This document shows positions 18,085 through 26,123 of a stretch of DNA of 64,000 nucleotides, one piece after another. The notes under the pieces were generated by a model that saw only the letters and a program-made list of their open reading frames with translations, did not search any database and was not told where the DNA came from. Every line of letters starts with the position of its first letter. Positions within the stretch are counted from its first letter, which is position 1. Source of the stretch: CADEDV01 sp036383515 (lineage in GTDB: Bacteria; Bacteroidota; Bacteroidia; Chitinophagales; Chitinophagaceae); NCBI GenBank assembly GCA_036383515.1, contig DASVOE010000122.1:62001-126000 (forward strand), read 5' to 3'. The translations under genes and the position numbers were made by a program.

Positions 18085-19680
18085 ATGAAAACAGTCCAGA
18101 GATTTATAGTCTTATTACTTTTGTTTTTCCCTTTCAAAAATTATTCGCAAAACTCAAGCCCGCCATTGGCTAAAGGTGACGAACGATTCACCAATAAACC
18201 AAAACTTGTTCGCGGGCCTTACCTGCAGGCTGCTACCGATACCAGTATGGTGGTAAGATGGAGAACCGATGTGTTGACAAGAAGCAGGGTGCGGTATGGA
18301 ACCAGTCCCAATAAACTGGATAAAACAATGGACGGTCTTACACAAGTAACCGAACATGAAATAAAACTGACGGGGCTTTCACCCAACAGCAAATATTATT
18401 ATTCTGTTGGTTCATTGAAAGACACTTTGCAGTATGGAGCTGACAATTATTTCTCAACACTTCCTGTCCCCGGAACAGAGGGATTTTATCGTGTCGGCGT
18501 ATTTGGTGATTGTGGTTATCTGTCGATCAACCAGGCCAATGTAAGAGATCAGATGCTGAAATACCTTGGGAGGAATGATCTCAATGCATGGATACTGCTT
18601 GGTGATAATGCTTACAACGATGGAAATGATATGGAGTACCAGGCCAAGTTCTTTAATCCATTTAAAGATAATCTCCTGAAAAAATACCCGGTGTTCCCAT
18701 CACCCGGCAATCATGACTATCATGATGCGGATTTCGGTTATGAATATGCACAAACAAATCATACCACAGCTTATTACCAGAATTTTTCGATGCCAATAAA
18801 TGGTGAAGCCGGTGGTGTGCCATCAGGTAATCCTGCGTTTTATTCTTTTGATATTGGTAACATACATTTTATTTCACTGGACTCTTATGGCATAGAAGAG
18901 AATAAATACTTTTTGTATGATACATTGGGCCCGCAGGTGCAATGGCTGAAAAAAGATCTTGCAGCAAATAAAAATAAAGGCTGGGTGGTTGTTTACTTTC
19001 ATTACCCGCCGTATTCAAAAGGTACACATGACTCCGATGAAAAAGGCGGCATCATGGCCAACATACGGGAGAATGTAATTGGTATACTGGAAAGAAATAA
19101 TGTGGACTTAGTACTAACCGGGCATAGCCACGTATACGAAAGATCAAGGATGATGAAAGAGCATTATGGGCTTTCGTCTACATTTGATCCGCAAAAACAT
19201 AACCTGAGTTCTTCATCGGGTAAATATGAAAGCCAGCAACCCGATGCGCCGTATATAAAAAACCAGGATGGCAAAGGTGGAACAGTGTATGTTGTATCAG
19301 GAACAGCTGCATACGTTGGCAAATTCTCTTATGATTATCCGCACAAAGCGATGTACTATTCCAATGACTCCGCTGCAGGTTCAGCTATACTGGAAGTGCA
19401 GGGCAACCGGCTTGATTTTAAATGGATATGTGCCGATGGAGTGATCCGTGACCAGTTCACAATGATGAAAGACGTAAATAAAAAATCTGTTATCAAAGTT
19501 AAATTGGGAGAGCGGGTAAAACTATCAGCTTCTTTTATCAGCAACTCTTATACATGGAATAAATCCAAACAAAAAGAAAAAAGCATAGAAGTTTTACCGC
19601 CTATGGGAAAAACAGTTTATACAGTAAAGGACGGCAATAACTATTTACAGGATATATTTGAAGTGATCGTTTCGAAATAA
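18085..19680 (+). CDS. Second purple-acid-phosphatase-like metallophosphoesterase (tandem paralogue)
   Basis: From the ATG at 18085 the protein has 531 residues; an upstream in-frame ATG inside the previous gene gives no better leader. It keeps the same order as its neighbour: signal peptide, PAP N-domain (GPYLQAATDTSMVVRWRTD), FGDCGYLSINQANVRDQ, ILLGDNAYNDGNDMEYQAKFF, FPSPGNHDYHDAD, VVVYFHYPPYSKGTHDSDE, TGHSHVYERSRMM, and a matching C-terminal domain 'FTMMKDVNKKSVIKVKLGERVKLSASF'. Notable is the change from WHHPPYS to FHYPPYS, so one His of that motif is Tyr here. The pair probably arose by tandem duplication and divergence. Confidence 0.9.
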   Translation: MKTVQRFIVLLLLFFPFKNYSQNSSPPLAKGDERFTNKPKLVRGPYLQAATDTSMVVRWRTDVLTRSRVRYGTSPNKLDKTMDGLTQVTEHEIKLTGLSPNSKYYYSVGSLKDTLQYGADNYFSTLPVPGTEGFYRVGVFGDCGYLSINQANVRDQMLKYLGRNDLNAWILLGDNAYNDGNDMEYQAKFFNPFKDNLLKKYPVFPSPGNHDYHDADFGYEYAQTNHTTAYYQNFSMPINGEAGGVPSGNPAFYSFDIGNIHFISLDSYGIEENKYFLYDTLGPQVQWLKKDLAANKNKGWVVVYFHYPPYSKGTHDSDEKGGIMANIRENVIGILERNNVDLVLTGHSHVYERSRMMKEHYGLSSTFDPQKHNLSSSSGKYESQQPDAPYIKNQDGKGGTVYVVSGTAAYVGKFSYDYPHKAMYYSNDSAAGSAILEVQGNRLDFKWICADGVIRDQFTMMKDVNKKSVIKVKLGERVKLSASFISNSYTWNKSKQKEKSIEVLPPMGKTVYTVKDGNNYLQDIFEVIVSK

Positions 19681-19738
19681 GTGTAGGATTGGAACAGGTA
19701 GCAGTTGTTATTTTCCGGTGAAGATAAACCAGTGATGA

Positions 19739-21550
19739 ATGAAGAAATATCTTGTAGTGATAGTGTTGATCGGCAGTGTGCTTTTGTTAAGCCTCACATC
19801 GCCACCGAAGAAAGGTTCGCCCATAGGCGTTGACCATACACTCGGTTATTTCAAAACACATGCCCTGCTGTTTGCCGAAAGCACTGAAGACCTGCAACGA
19901 CATATTGAAAAATTAAACAGCAAAGACTCTTCTACAATTGTTGCTGCTAAGCAATCATTGCAAAATTGCAGGCTCGCCTTTAAGAACATTGAATTCTTTT
20001 TTAATTATTTCTTTCGCAGTCTTATCATCATCTACAATGCACCGCCTGTTGTTGAAGTGGAAGAGCCTTATATGGAATACCGGGAGCCAACAGGTTTGCA
20101 GGTGATCGCCGGGTTATTATTTTCTCCTGATCCGGTAGCCAATAAAAAAGAATTGCTGCAACAAATATCACTGGTCAATGAATCGGCACAGGATATTAAC
20201 TCACTTCTCTACAACTTACCGGTTGATGATAAGCAGATACTTGAAAGCATACGTTTGGAACTGATCAATGTAATGACATTGGGTATTGTCGGCTTTGATG
20301 CACCCGAATTGAAAACAGGTATTAAAGAAGCGGGTCAAACATTAACTACCCTAAAAAATGTTTTATCCCCTTATCTCGAGAACAAGAATAAAGAGGCCGA
20401 TAGTATCACTTTTTATTTGAATGAAGCCATACGCTTAACAGAATCGAATAATGATTTTGATAGTTTCGACCGGCTGCATTTTTTAACTGCGGCTGCGATA
20501 CCCTTGCAGCATCATTTAAAATTATTTATCCAAAAGAGTGGCCTGGAAATAAACACAGCCCCTGCGGTTAATTATGCAAGTGATAATATCTTCAGTCCCG
20601 ATGCCATTAATATCAACGGTCGCTTGAATGTTGATCCGGCAACAGCAGCTTTAGGAAAGCAACTGTTTTTTGAGAATGCCTTATCCGGTAATAACACAAG
20701 AAACTGCGCAACCTGTCACCAACCGGCAAAATATTTTACTGATGGATTGCCTACCAGTATCGCACTGGATGGACATTCAACTGTGAAAAGAAATTCACCA
20801 ACGCTTTTATATTCTTCATCTCAGTATTCTCAGTTTTGGGATGGGAGAGTAAAGAACCTGGAAGACCAAATTAAAGAAGTATTGAAGAACCCTGTTGAGA
20901 TGAATGGGGACGATGAAACCATCGTCCATCGTTTGCAGAATGACGATCGTTATAAGAAAGCGTTTTCAACTGCTTTTCCCGGTAGCGGGGTTAATAGTAA
21001 AAATATTGCAACTGCGATCGCTGCTTACTTAAAAACACTTTCGCCGTTTGATTCTCCATTTGATAACTATTTGAAAGGCGATAAAAAAGCAATGAATAAA
21101 GAACAGCTCAATGGATTCAACTTGTTTATGGGAAAAGCCTTGTGCGGCACTTGTCATGTGGCTCCTTTGTTCAATGGACTGACAGCACCTTTATACGACA
21201 GAACAACGTTGGAAGTAATTGGCACAACAAACAATATTGATTTTAAAAATCCACAACCTGATGCAGATAGCGGACGTTATGCAACCTATCCCATAGAATT
21301 TTACATGCAGTCATTTAAAACACCGGGTCTTCGCAATGTAGCACAAACAGCACCATATATGCACAATGGTGCGTTTCCCAATTTAGAATCGGTACTTGAA
21401 TTTTATAATAAAGGAGGAGGACAGGGATTAGGATTGAATGTACAGCACCAGACACTTTCTGCCAGTCCATTAAAACTGGATGAAAAAGAGATTAAAAATA
21501 TCATTGCTTTTTTGCAGTCGCTGACAGATAGCAAGCCTGTGAACAAATGA
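19739..21550 (+). CDS. Di-haem cytochrome c peroxidase-like protein with N-terminal helical domain
   Basis: This 603-residue secreted protein has two c-type haem motifs: CATCH (Cys323, Cys326, His327) and CGTCH (Cys469, Cys472, His473). The region between and around them (KQLFFENALSGNNTRNCATCHQP, DGLPTSIALDGHSTVKRNSPTLLYSS, FWDGRVKNLEDQIKEVLKNPVEMNG, FKTPGLRNVAQTAPYMHNGAFPNLESVLEFYNKGG) is the MauG/CcpA-type di-haem peroxidase fold. Residues about 25-280 are an extra mostly helical domain that resembles imelysin-like domains often fused to these peroxidases in Bacteroidota. Proposed roles are peroxide removal or oxidative modification of a partner. Its reason for being in a phosphatase block is unclear. 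Confidence 0.88.
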   Translation: MKKYLVVIVLIGSVLLLSLTSPPKKGSPIGVDHTLGYFKTHALLFAESTEDLQRHIEKLNSKDSSTIVAAKQSLQNCRLAFKNIEFFFNYFFRSLIIIYNAPPVVEVEEPYMEYREPTGLQVIAGLLFSPDPVANKKELLQQISLVNESAQDINSLLYNLPVDDKQILESIRLELINVMTLGIVGFDAPELKTGIKEAGQTLTTLKNVLSPYLENKNKEADSITFYLNEAIRLTESNNDFDSFDRLHFLTAAAIPLQHHLKLFIQKSGLEINTAPAVNYASDNIFSPDAININGRLNVDPATAALGKQLFFENALSGNNTRNCATCHQPAKYFTDGLPTSIALDGHSTVKRNSPTLLYSSSQYSQFWDGRVKNLEDQIKEVLKNPVEMNGDDETIVHRLQNDDRYKKAFSTAFPGSGVNSKNIATAIAAYLKTLSPFDSPFDNYLKGDKKAMNKEQLNGFNLFMGKALCGTCHVAPLFNGLTAPLYDRTTLEVIGTTNNIDFKNPQPDADSGRYATYPIEFYMQSFKTPGLRNVAQTAPYMHNGAFPNLESVLEFYNKGGGQGLGLNVQHQTLSASPLKLDEKEIKNIIAFLQSLTDSKPVNK

Positions 21551-21564
21551 TTGTAATTTGAATT

Positions 21565-21650
21565 TTTCACGCAAAGACGCAAAGTTTTCGCCAAGACGCT
21601 AAGAAACTCTTTGCGCCTTTTGTATTAAACCTTGGCAGCTTTGCGTGAAA
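21565..21650. repeat. Dispersed inverted repeat (R1), 'TTTCACGCAAAG' type
   Basis: The left end TTTCACGCAAAGACGCAAAG pairs with the right end CTTTGCGTGAAA, with further inner complementarity (AAACTCTTTGCGCC). Elements of this family recur in this window at 30377, 33194, 34842, 38932 and, in the variant 'CCCACAAAGACAC', at 46607 and 47115. They lie between operons, so they may act as transcription terminators or mRNA-stabilising hairpins. Confidence 0.8.
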
Positions 21651-21774
21651 TAAAAAGCGCAGAATAATTTTTTTCCAAAACCTTTTAATCTTCAGAATAT
21701 CTTCCAAATCTTCCCGCAACTTTGCCCACAATTATAAATCATACGGACATATATAATAAAACAACAGACTGACA

Positions 21775-24186
21775 ATGTACAAAAGAATTTTCCTGGTTAT
21801 TGCGTTTATCACAGCTTTCATTGCTTATTCGTTTGCCCAATCAAAACTTGTTACTGTTTCCGGAACGGTGAAGAGCAAGAGTTCGAAAAAAGGATTGCCC
21901 TATGCAACTATTATGATCAAAACTGTTCGTGACAGTGCTTTTGTAGCAGGAACTGTTACCAATGAAGAAGGCCGGTTTACTGTTGCCAACATAAAACCCG
22001 CCAACTATTTTCTCGAGGTTTCACTTTCAGGGCATATTACCCGCAAACAAGATATCTATGTCGGAAACCTTACTGAATTTTTGGAAATAACAACTGTGGA
22101 GCTGGAAGAAGATGCAAAAACCTTGGAGGCGGTGGTGCTGACAGCCAAGGAAAATGCTATAAGCAGCACGATGGATAAAAAAACATTTTCGTTAAAAGAT
22201 AATGTGAGCCAGGCTGGTGGTTCTGTATTACAAGCAATGCAAAACCTGCCGGGAGTTACGGTGCATGATGGTAAAGTGCAACTAAGAGGAAGTGAAAAAA
22301 TCATGATCCTCGTTGATGGCAAACAAACTGCCCTGACAGGTTTTGGTGGCCAAACAGGGCTTGATAATATTCCTGCATCAGCGATTGAAAAAATTGAGAT
22401 CATCAACAATCCTTCTGCTAAATATGATGCAAACGGGAATGCAGGTATCATCAATATCGTGTACAAAAAAAATAAGCAACAGGGATTCAACGGGAAAGCC
22501 GGTTTTGCAACAGGGCTCGGTGCCTTGTGGGAAAGAAAAGAAAATCTTCCCGATATACGACCGCAATATAGAATGACACCAAAAATCAATCCGTCACTTT
22601 CATTGAACTACAGGAAGAATAAGACCAATATATTTTACCAAGGTGATTATCTCTATACGCATACGCTCAACAAAAACGAATTTGTAACCCGTACCTATGA
22701 TGATGGCACTATCATCAACCAGCAAACCAAAAGAAACCGCAACACAGGTTTCTTTACATCAAAGGCGGGGATTGACTGGAACATCAATAACAATGATATG
22801 CTCACGGTATCCGGTTTTTTCAGCAGTGAGAAAATAATTGATCGTGGTGATGAACCTTTTTTCAATGCAGATCTTTCGCAACGTCACCGGCTCTGGCAAT
22901 TTCTCGAAGATGAATTGAAAACAACCGTGATGGCAACGGCAGCTTATGTTCATAAATACAAACAGCCGGGGCACCAATTGGGAATAGGATTTAATTATAC
23001 ATTCCACCGTGAAGATGAAAAGTATTTCTTTGATAACATCATGCCCACTTATACAGGCAAGGATGCTTTCAAATTACTTTCGGACGAACATGTTGCCGAT
23101 CTTACGGCTGATTATGTGAGACCGTTGCGAAATGGAAGGGTAGAGGCGGGATTAAAATTCAGGAGAAGAGAAATACCTACCGATATGCAATTCTTTCCGG
23201 GTATCAACTCACCACTAGATGTAGATGCAGGTGGCTGGGCCACTTACAAAGAAACTATTCCTGCGCTGTATGGAAACTATATTTTTGAAAACGAACATAT
23301 CGAAGCAGAAGCAGGTCTGCGTATAGAATATGTGCACCTGCAATATGATGTGAATCCTGGACACAGTACGTATGAAAGTGATGGATATAATTATACGCAA
23401 CCTTTTCCCAATGTGAGGCTTGCTTATAAGATCAATGAACGTAACAAACTCTCCGCATTTTACAATCGCAGGGTTGATCGTCCCAATGAAGTGGACATCC
23501 GCATCTTTCCAAAATATGATGATGCAGAAATTATAAAAGTTGGTAACCCGGGCCTGCGACCACAATTTACCAACAGCATCGAGTTGGGATATAAAACCAA
23601 TTGGTCAAAGGGTTATTACTATTCTTCGCTCTATCATCGTTTTGCCAATGGAACAATTACCCGTATTGCCAGCACTGTGCCGGGCAGCAACCTGATCTAT
23701 GCTATTTTTCAGAACGTAAACAAAAGTCATACTACGGGAACGGAGATGATACTGTCGCAGGAGATCAACAAAGCATACTCATTTAACATCAACCTGAATG
23801 TGTATCGCAACAGCATTGATGCATTTACGGTAGAAAACAAATACCCTGTTGAACATACATTCAGCGCAGCAAAAGAACAACTGACTTCCGGTAACATAAA
23901 ACTGAATAATATCTTTCACCTGCCAAAGAATACAGATGCACAATTAACGGTATCTTACTTTGCTCCTGACATTATTCCGCAGGGAAAAACAGGTTCCCGT
24001 TTTTCAATTGATGGCGGTATAAAAAAATCGATCCAGAAAAATAAAGGCGAACTATTTTTAAATGCAACAGACCTGCTGAACAGTATGGTGGTTAAAAAAG
24101 AAGTACAGGGTGATGGGTTCAGGTATGTAAGTAAAGACTATTACGAAACACAGGTATTGCGTATCGGGTATAGTTATAAATTCTGA
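21775..24186 (+). CDS. TonB-dependent receptor-like outer-membrane beta-barrel protein
   Basis: This 803-residue protein has a signal peptide (about 1-22), a carboxypeptidase-like domain (VTVSGTVKSKSSKKGLPYATIMIKT, about 25-110), a plug (VLQAMQNLPGVTVHDGKVQLRGSEKIMILVDGKQ, NIPASAIEKIEIINNPSAKYDANGNAGIINIVYKK) and a beta-barrel (outer membrane beta-barrel family, PF14905 type). Unlike SusC it has no SusC plug signature and has no SusD partner next to it. It may import a ligand such as a siderophore, a haem-related or an oligosaccharide ligand. It is separated from the peroxidase by a dispersed repeat and has its own upstream gap of 124 bp, so it may form a separate unit. No tandem-box promoter is present in front of it. 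Confidence 0.88.
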   Translation: MYKRIFLVIAFITAFIAYSFAQSKLVTVSGTVKSKSSKKGLPYATIMIKTVRDSAFVAGTVTNEEGRFTVANIKPANYFLEVSLSGHITRKQDIYVGNLTEFLEITTVELEEDAKTLEAVVLTAKENAISSTMDKKTFSLKDNVSQAGGSVLQAMQNLPGVTVHDGKVQLRGSEKIMILVDGKQTALTGFGGQTGLDNIPASAIEKIEIINNPSAKYDANGNAGIINIVYKKNKQQGFNGKAGFATGLGALWERKENLPDIRPQYRMTPKINPSLSLNYRKNKTNIFYQGDYLYTHTLNKNEFVTRTYDDGTIINQQTKRNRNTGFFTSKAGIDWNINNNDMLTVSGFFSSEKIIDRGDEPFFNADLSQRHRLWQFLEDELKTTVMATAAYVHKYKQPGHQLGIGFNYTFHREDEKYFFDNIMPTYTGKDAFKLLSDEHVADLTADYVRPLRNGRVEAGLKFRRREIPTDMQFFPGINSPLDVDAGGWATYKETIPALYGNYIFENEHIEAEAGLRIEYVHLQYDVNPGHSTYESDGYNYTQPFPNVRLAYKINERNKLSAFYNRRVDRPNEVDIRIFPKYDDAEIIKVGNPGLRPQFTNSIELGYKTNWSKGYYYSSLYHRFANGTITRIASTVPGSNLIYAIFQNVNKSHTTGTEMILSQEINKAYSFNINLNVYRNSIDAFTVENKYPVEHTFSAAKEQLTSGNIKLNNIFHLPKNTDAQLTVSYFAPDIIPQGKTGSRFSIDGGIKKSIQKNKGELFLNATDLLNSMVVKKEVQGDGFRYVSKDYYETQVLRIGYSYKF

Positions 24187-24235
24187 CAGTGACAAGTCAG
24201 CTTGATGTGGTGGGAGCTATTTCTTCAGCCTTCTG

Positions 24236-24298
24236 CAAAAAAAGTACACAAACTCAATAGATAAGCAGAACATTAATAAGGAGTAAGGCTTACTTTTA
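24236..24298 (+). promoter_or_regulatory. Tandem-box promoter B (block B)
   Basis: CAAAAAAAGTACACA begins at 24236; the 9-mer AAAGTACAC (24241-24249) is followed after 12 bp by TAAGCAGAA (24262-24270), the latter almost identical to the second box of promoter A. The -7-like TACTTTTA starts at 24291, 55 bp after the box start, one base less than in the other five promoters. Confidence 0.6.
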
Positions 24299-24334
24299 TT
24301 TGTAACAGGGTATAATATCCTGTTACAAATAAAA
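24294..24334 (+). promoter_or_regulatory. 16-bp perfect inverted repeat at the promoter/leader of block B
   Basis: TTTTATTTGTAACAGG (24294-24309) and CCTGTTACAAATAAAA (24319-24334) are exact reverse complements around a 9-bp spacer. The element overlaps the -7-like sequence and ends 10 bp before the ATG at 24345. It could be a repressor operator or a leader hairpin. Confidence 0.6.
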
Positions 24335-24344
24335 AGTTGCTGCA

Positions 24345-26111
24345 ATGAAACACATTATCTTCTTCTTCGCTTTGCTTACTGCCACCGGGTTATTTGCCCA
24401 GGACCTTAGTTACAGCAAACCCGGCGCACAATACTACAAGGAACTTCCCAATCCTGTTGCCACGGATAAAGCGGCATGGAATAAGATCACCAACGATGTA
24501 ACGGTAAGCTACGCCAGTGATAATGTGAAATATCCAAAAGAAAAAGTTCCTGCTGTTCCGTTGCAGACAAACTGGAACGTTGCTGCATGGAAAGGAGAAA
24601 AAGTACATACACAAATATTATTGTGGAGCAAGAAAGATATTCCAACAGTGAGTTTTCAACTGTCTGACCTTGTTTCGGCAACAGGGAAAAAGATAGCAGC
24701 TAAAAATGCCAAAGCCGCATTTGTTCGTTACACATTGGCCGATGGTTTCAAAGATGGCTGTTCACAAAAATCAAGTTCCCATTATGATTCGTCTTTAGTG
24801 GCCGACCCGATAGATATCATCAATGCAATTCCTGTTGCAGCAAATACAGTGCAGCCAATATGGTTGAGTGTTGAAGTGCCTGCTGATGCAGCAGCCGGAA
24901 AATATACCGGTACACTTACTGTGAATGCGAATAAAAAATATGTACTGAAAATAACAATAGAAGTATTGAACCATGTGCTGCCGCCCGCTTCGCAATGGAA
25001 ATTTGATTTCGATCTCTGGCAATACCCTGCGCCCATAGCAAGAATGCACAATGTGCCCTTATGGAGTGATGAACACTTTAATTTAATGAGAGAGTACTTT
25101 ACTTATCTCGCCAATGCAGGGCAAAAAATAATTACCGCCAATATTATTGAGCAGCCCTGGGGTTTGGACCATGTGCATTTTGATGACCCGACACTTATCA
25201 AATGGACAAAAAAGAAAGATGGCAGTTGGCAGTATGATTTCACCATGTTCGATAAGTATATTTCTTTTATGATGAGTTGCGGTATCACACAACGCATCAA
25301 CTGTTACACCATGATCACATGGGATCTTGGTTTTATTTATTACGATGAAGCATCGGGGAAAAATAAAACAGATACACTTAAACCGGGTGCAGCGCCATAC
25401 ACTGTCTTCTGGAAACCGATGATCGAAAAATTCACCGCACACCTGAAGGAAAAAGGTTGGTTTGCTAAAACATCTATTGCAGTGGATGAACGGCCTGTTG
25501 AAGATATGCAGGCGATCATTGCATTATTAAAAGGAGTTGACCCGAACTGGAAAATTGCATTAGCAGGTGATACCTATCATCCCGAAATTGAAAACGATAT
25601 TTATGATTACTGCCTTGCTTCTTATCTTGACTTTGGAGAAGATGCATTGAAGCGTCGTAAAGCAGCAGGCAAGCCCACTACTTTTTATACAGCCTGTGTA
25701 GAGGAGTATCCAAACAGTTACACGGCTTCTCCGCCTGCTGAAAATGCTTTTATTCCCTGGTATGCTGCGGCAAAAGGGTTAACAGGTTATTTGTTCTGGG
25801 CTTATAATACATGGGTGGCTGATCCATTGCACGACAGTCGCTGGAGAAGATATCCTGCTGGAGAACTCTTTCAATTCTATCCGGGTCCACGTACTTCTAT
25901 TCGTTTTGAAAAACTAAGAGAAGGCATACAGGACTTTGAAAAAATCAGGATACTGCGTGAAAAATTTGAAAAGGAAGGAAAAACAGAAAGCCTTAAAAAA
26001 TTAGATGCGGCTCTGGCTGGCTTTAAATTAGAAAAACTAAAAACCATTCCTGCAGCAGATATACTCAAAGAAGGAAAGAAAGTTTTGTATCAACTAAGTG
26101 CCGGGAACTAA
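24345..26111 (+). CDS. DUF4091 / GH123-like glycoside hydrolase
   Basis: This 588-residue secreted protein has a signal peptide (about 1-19), an N-terminal beta-rich domain (to about 210) and a TIM-barrel-like domain. The latter ends in the DUF4091 signature 'KGLTGYLFWAYNTWVADPLHDSRWRRYPAGELFQFYPG...IRFEKLREGIQDFEKIRIL'. An adjacent Asp-Glu pair (D381-E382 in TSIAVDERPVED) is in the position expected of GH123-type enzymes, which act on N-acetylgalactosaminides by substrate-assisted catalysis. The family match is clear; the sugar specificity is an inference. It is the first gene of block B, directly under promoter B, and the GH20-like gene starts 12 bp after its stop. Confidence 0.85.
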   Translation: MKHIIFFFALLTATGLFAQDLSYSKPGAQYYKELPNPVATDKAAWNKITNDVTVSYASDNVKYPKEKVPAVPLQTNWNVAAWKGEKVHTQILLWSKKDIPTVSFQLSDLVSATGKKIAAKNAKAAFVRYTLADGFKDGCSQKSSSHYDSSLVADPIDIINAIPVAANTVQPIWLSVEVPADAAAGKYTGTLTVNANKKYVLKITIEVLNHVLPPASQWKFDFDLWQYPAPIARMHNVPLWSDEHFNLMREYFTYLANAGQKIITANIIEQPWGLDHVHFDDPTLIKWTKKKDGSWQYDFTMFDKYISFMMSCGITQRINCYTMITWDLGFIYYDEASGKNKTDTLKPGAAPYTVFWKPMIEKFTAHLKEKGWFAKTSIAVDERPVEDMQAIIALLKGVDPNWKIALAGDTYHPEIENDIYDYCLASYLDFGEDALKRRKAAGKPTTFYTACVEEYPNSYTASPPAENAFIPWYAAAKGLTGYLFWAYNTWVADPLHDSRWRRYPAGELFQFYPGPRTSIRFEKLREGIQDFEKIRILREKFEKEGKTESLKKLDAALAGFKLEKLKTIPAADILKEGKKVLYQLSAGN

Positions 26112-26123
26112 CAACTTCATTGT

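Noticed and set aside
22056..22589. Open frame of 177 codons on the minus strand
   Set aside because: It lies wholly inside the TonB-receptor gene (21775-24186), has no signal of a known family and is a shadow of the plus-strand coding pattern.
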